Made by a program: the position numbers and the translations under genes
Source of the DNA: Sulfuricella sp.
GTDB taxonomy: Bacteria; Pseudomonadota; Gammaproteobacteria; Burkholderiales; Sulfuricellaceae
NCBI GenBank assembly: GCA_028713975.1
Contig: JAQTNE010000001.1
Span: forward strand, 186,001-250,000
Direction of reading: 5' to 3'
Length of the DNA: 64,000 nt
Shown here: piece after piece, positions 63,298-64,000 of the stretch
Layout of the letters: the number at the start of each line of letters is the position of its first letter
Numbering within the stretch: position 1 is the first letter of the stretch
The notes under the pieces: model-generated
Told to the model about the DNA's origin: nothing
Databases searched by the model: none
What the model saw: the letters and a program-made list of their open reading frames with translations, nothing else

Positions 63298-64000
63298 ATG
63301 AAAATGGATAGCAAATCGCAGTTTCGGTTGCGCCTGCACGGCGTTATTTTCGTCATCCTGTTCCTCCTCGCCGTCGGCCTGCTTGCCGTCCTTGCGCGCG
63401 AATACCCGGCGCAATGGGATATCACCCGTAACAGCCGCAACTCCCTGAGTCAGGCCAGCATCGACACACTCAAACAACTGCCGGGCCCGGTCACCGTCTC
63501 GGCCTATGCAACCCAGCAAGACCCCCAACTGGGCGATGTGCGCAAAATCATCCGCGAATTCATCGCGCTCTACAGCCGCGCCAAGCCCGATCTCACGCTC
63601 AAATTCATTGACCCCTCAGAGCAGCCGCAGAAAACGCGCGCAGCCGGAATTCAGGCCAACGGCGAGATGGTGGTTGAATATCAAGGCCGCAGCGAACACC
63701 TCACCAACCTGAACGAGCAGGCGCTCTCCTCCCTGCTGACCCGGCTGGCCCGCGCCAACAAGCGGCTGGTGTTCTATCTCGACGGCCACGGCGAGCGCAA
63801 ACTCAATGGCATGGCCAACCACGATCTCGGCGACTTCGGCAGAAAGCTGGAATCCAAAGGTTTCAGGATCGCCAGCCTCAACCTTTCTCTGGCTCAGGAC
63901 GTGCCCGACAACGCCAGCCTGCTGCTGATCGCCAGCCCGCAGGTTGACCTGATGCCGGGCGAAGTGGAAAAACTGAAAAAATACCTGGCCAAAGGCGGCA
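63298..64000 (+). CDS. GldG-like ABC accessory protein (partial, 3' end outside window)
   Basis: The first 234 residues of a GldG/IFT52-like protein. A transmembrane helix (about 13-34, GVIFVILFLLAVGLLAVLA) is followed by YPAQWDITRNSRNSLSQASIDTLKQLPGPVTVSAYA, the typical start of the domain, and later VFYLDGHGERKLN. It begins two bases after the permease stop. It is probably a periplasmic partner of the exporter; the frame continues beyond the window. Confidence 0.9.
   Translation, partial: MKMDSKSQFRLRLHGVIFVILFLLAVGLLAVLAREYPAQWDITRNSRNSLSQASIDTLKQLPGPVTVSAYATQQDPQLGDVRKIIREFIALYSRAKPDLTLKFIDPSEQPQKTRAAGIQANGEMVVEYQGRSEHLTNLNEQALSSLLTRLARANKRLVFYLDGHGERKLNGMANHDLGDFGRKLESKGFRIASLNLSLAQDVPDNASLLLIASPQVDLMPGEVEKLKKYLAKGG

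Overview
The window is a chromosomal segment of a betaproteobacterium, most likely a Nitrosomonadales-type lineage (genus not resolvable from sequence alone). The evidence is gene order and protein similarity: yebC-ruvC-ruvAB-ybgC-tolQRAB-pal-cpoB-queE, fmdB-DUF502-aspS-nudB, miaB-phoH-ybeY-corC, pth-rplY-prs-tRNA-Gln-ispE-lolB-TPR lipoprotein. Coding density is high and G+C is visibly high except in a few inserted blocks.

Layout. 1-9.4 kb: the end of rho, then a tightly overlapping five-gene envelope-glycan operon (GT9, GtrA, ArnT/PMT-like transferase, Asp-box sialidase-like protein, membrane protein) that separates rho from rpmE. After rpmE come a decayed M48 peptidase, a second ArnT-like transferase carrying an 11-C homopolymer, and mobA. 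9.5-12.9 kb: pbpG, icd, rluE and a small exported Lys/Ala-rich protein. 12.9-22.3 kb: a cyanophycin locus: a DUF1854 protein and an ABC exporter with an extra N-terminal domain, divergent from tandem cphA' and cphA. The divergent region holds a 195-bp MITE with terminal inverted repeats and a TTGA duplication, plus a nested stem-loop just before cphA'. Next to cphA is a protein resembling Bacillus Tgl transglutaminase. 22.4-33.2 kb: one long minus-strand operon yebC-ruvC-[C5 methyltransferase + NotI-family endonuclease]-ruvAB-ybgC-tolQRAB-pal-cpoB-queE. The restriction-modification pair sits inside the ruv resolvasome genes and is joined to ruvA by an ATGA overlap. ruvC appears to start at ATC.

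33.2-42.8 kb: clsB with its nuclease-family partner, nadA, thrH, nudB, a toxin-antitoxin pair, aspS, a DUF502 protein and an FmdB protein, then a PerM-type transporter and a bacterial RIO kinase. 42.9-49.9 kb: marC, small hypotheticals, yaeQ, a GcvR-like ACT protein, DUF4202, two small envelope proteins, and a Spy/CpxP chaperone divergent from an OmpR/EnvZ-type two-component system. 49.9-64 kb: corC-ybeY-phoH-miaB, tRNA-Met, ychF, rsuA, pth, rplY, prs, tRNA-Gln, ispE, lolB, a TPR lipoprotein, and a plus-strand ABC export operon (ATPase, permease, GldG-like protein) cut by the window end.

Most genes are housekeeping. The accessory or unusual parts are the rho/rpmE glycan island, the cyanophycin locus with its Tgl-like neighbour, and the NotI-type R-M system inside ruv. 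Start codons were moved from the longest reading frame wherever family length, a Shine-Dalgarno sequence or a stop/start overlap favoured an internal start.
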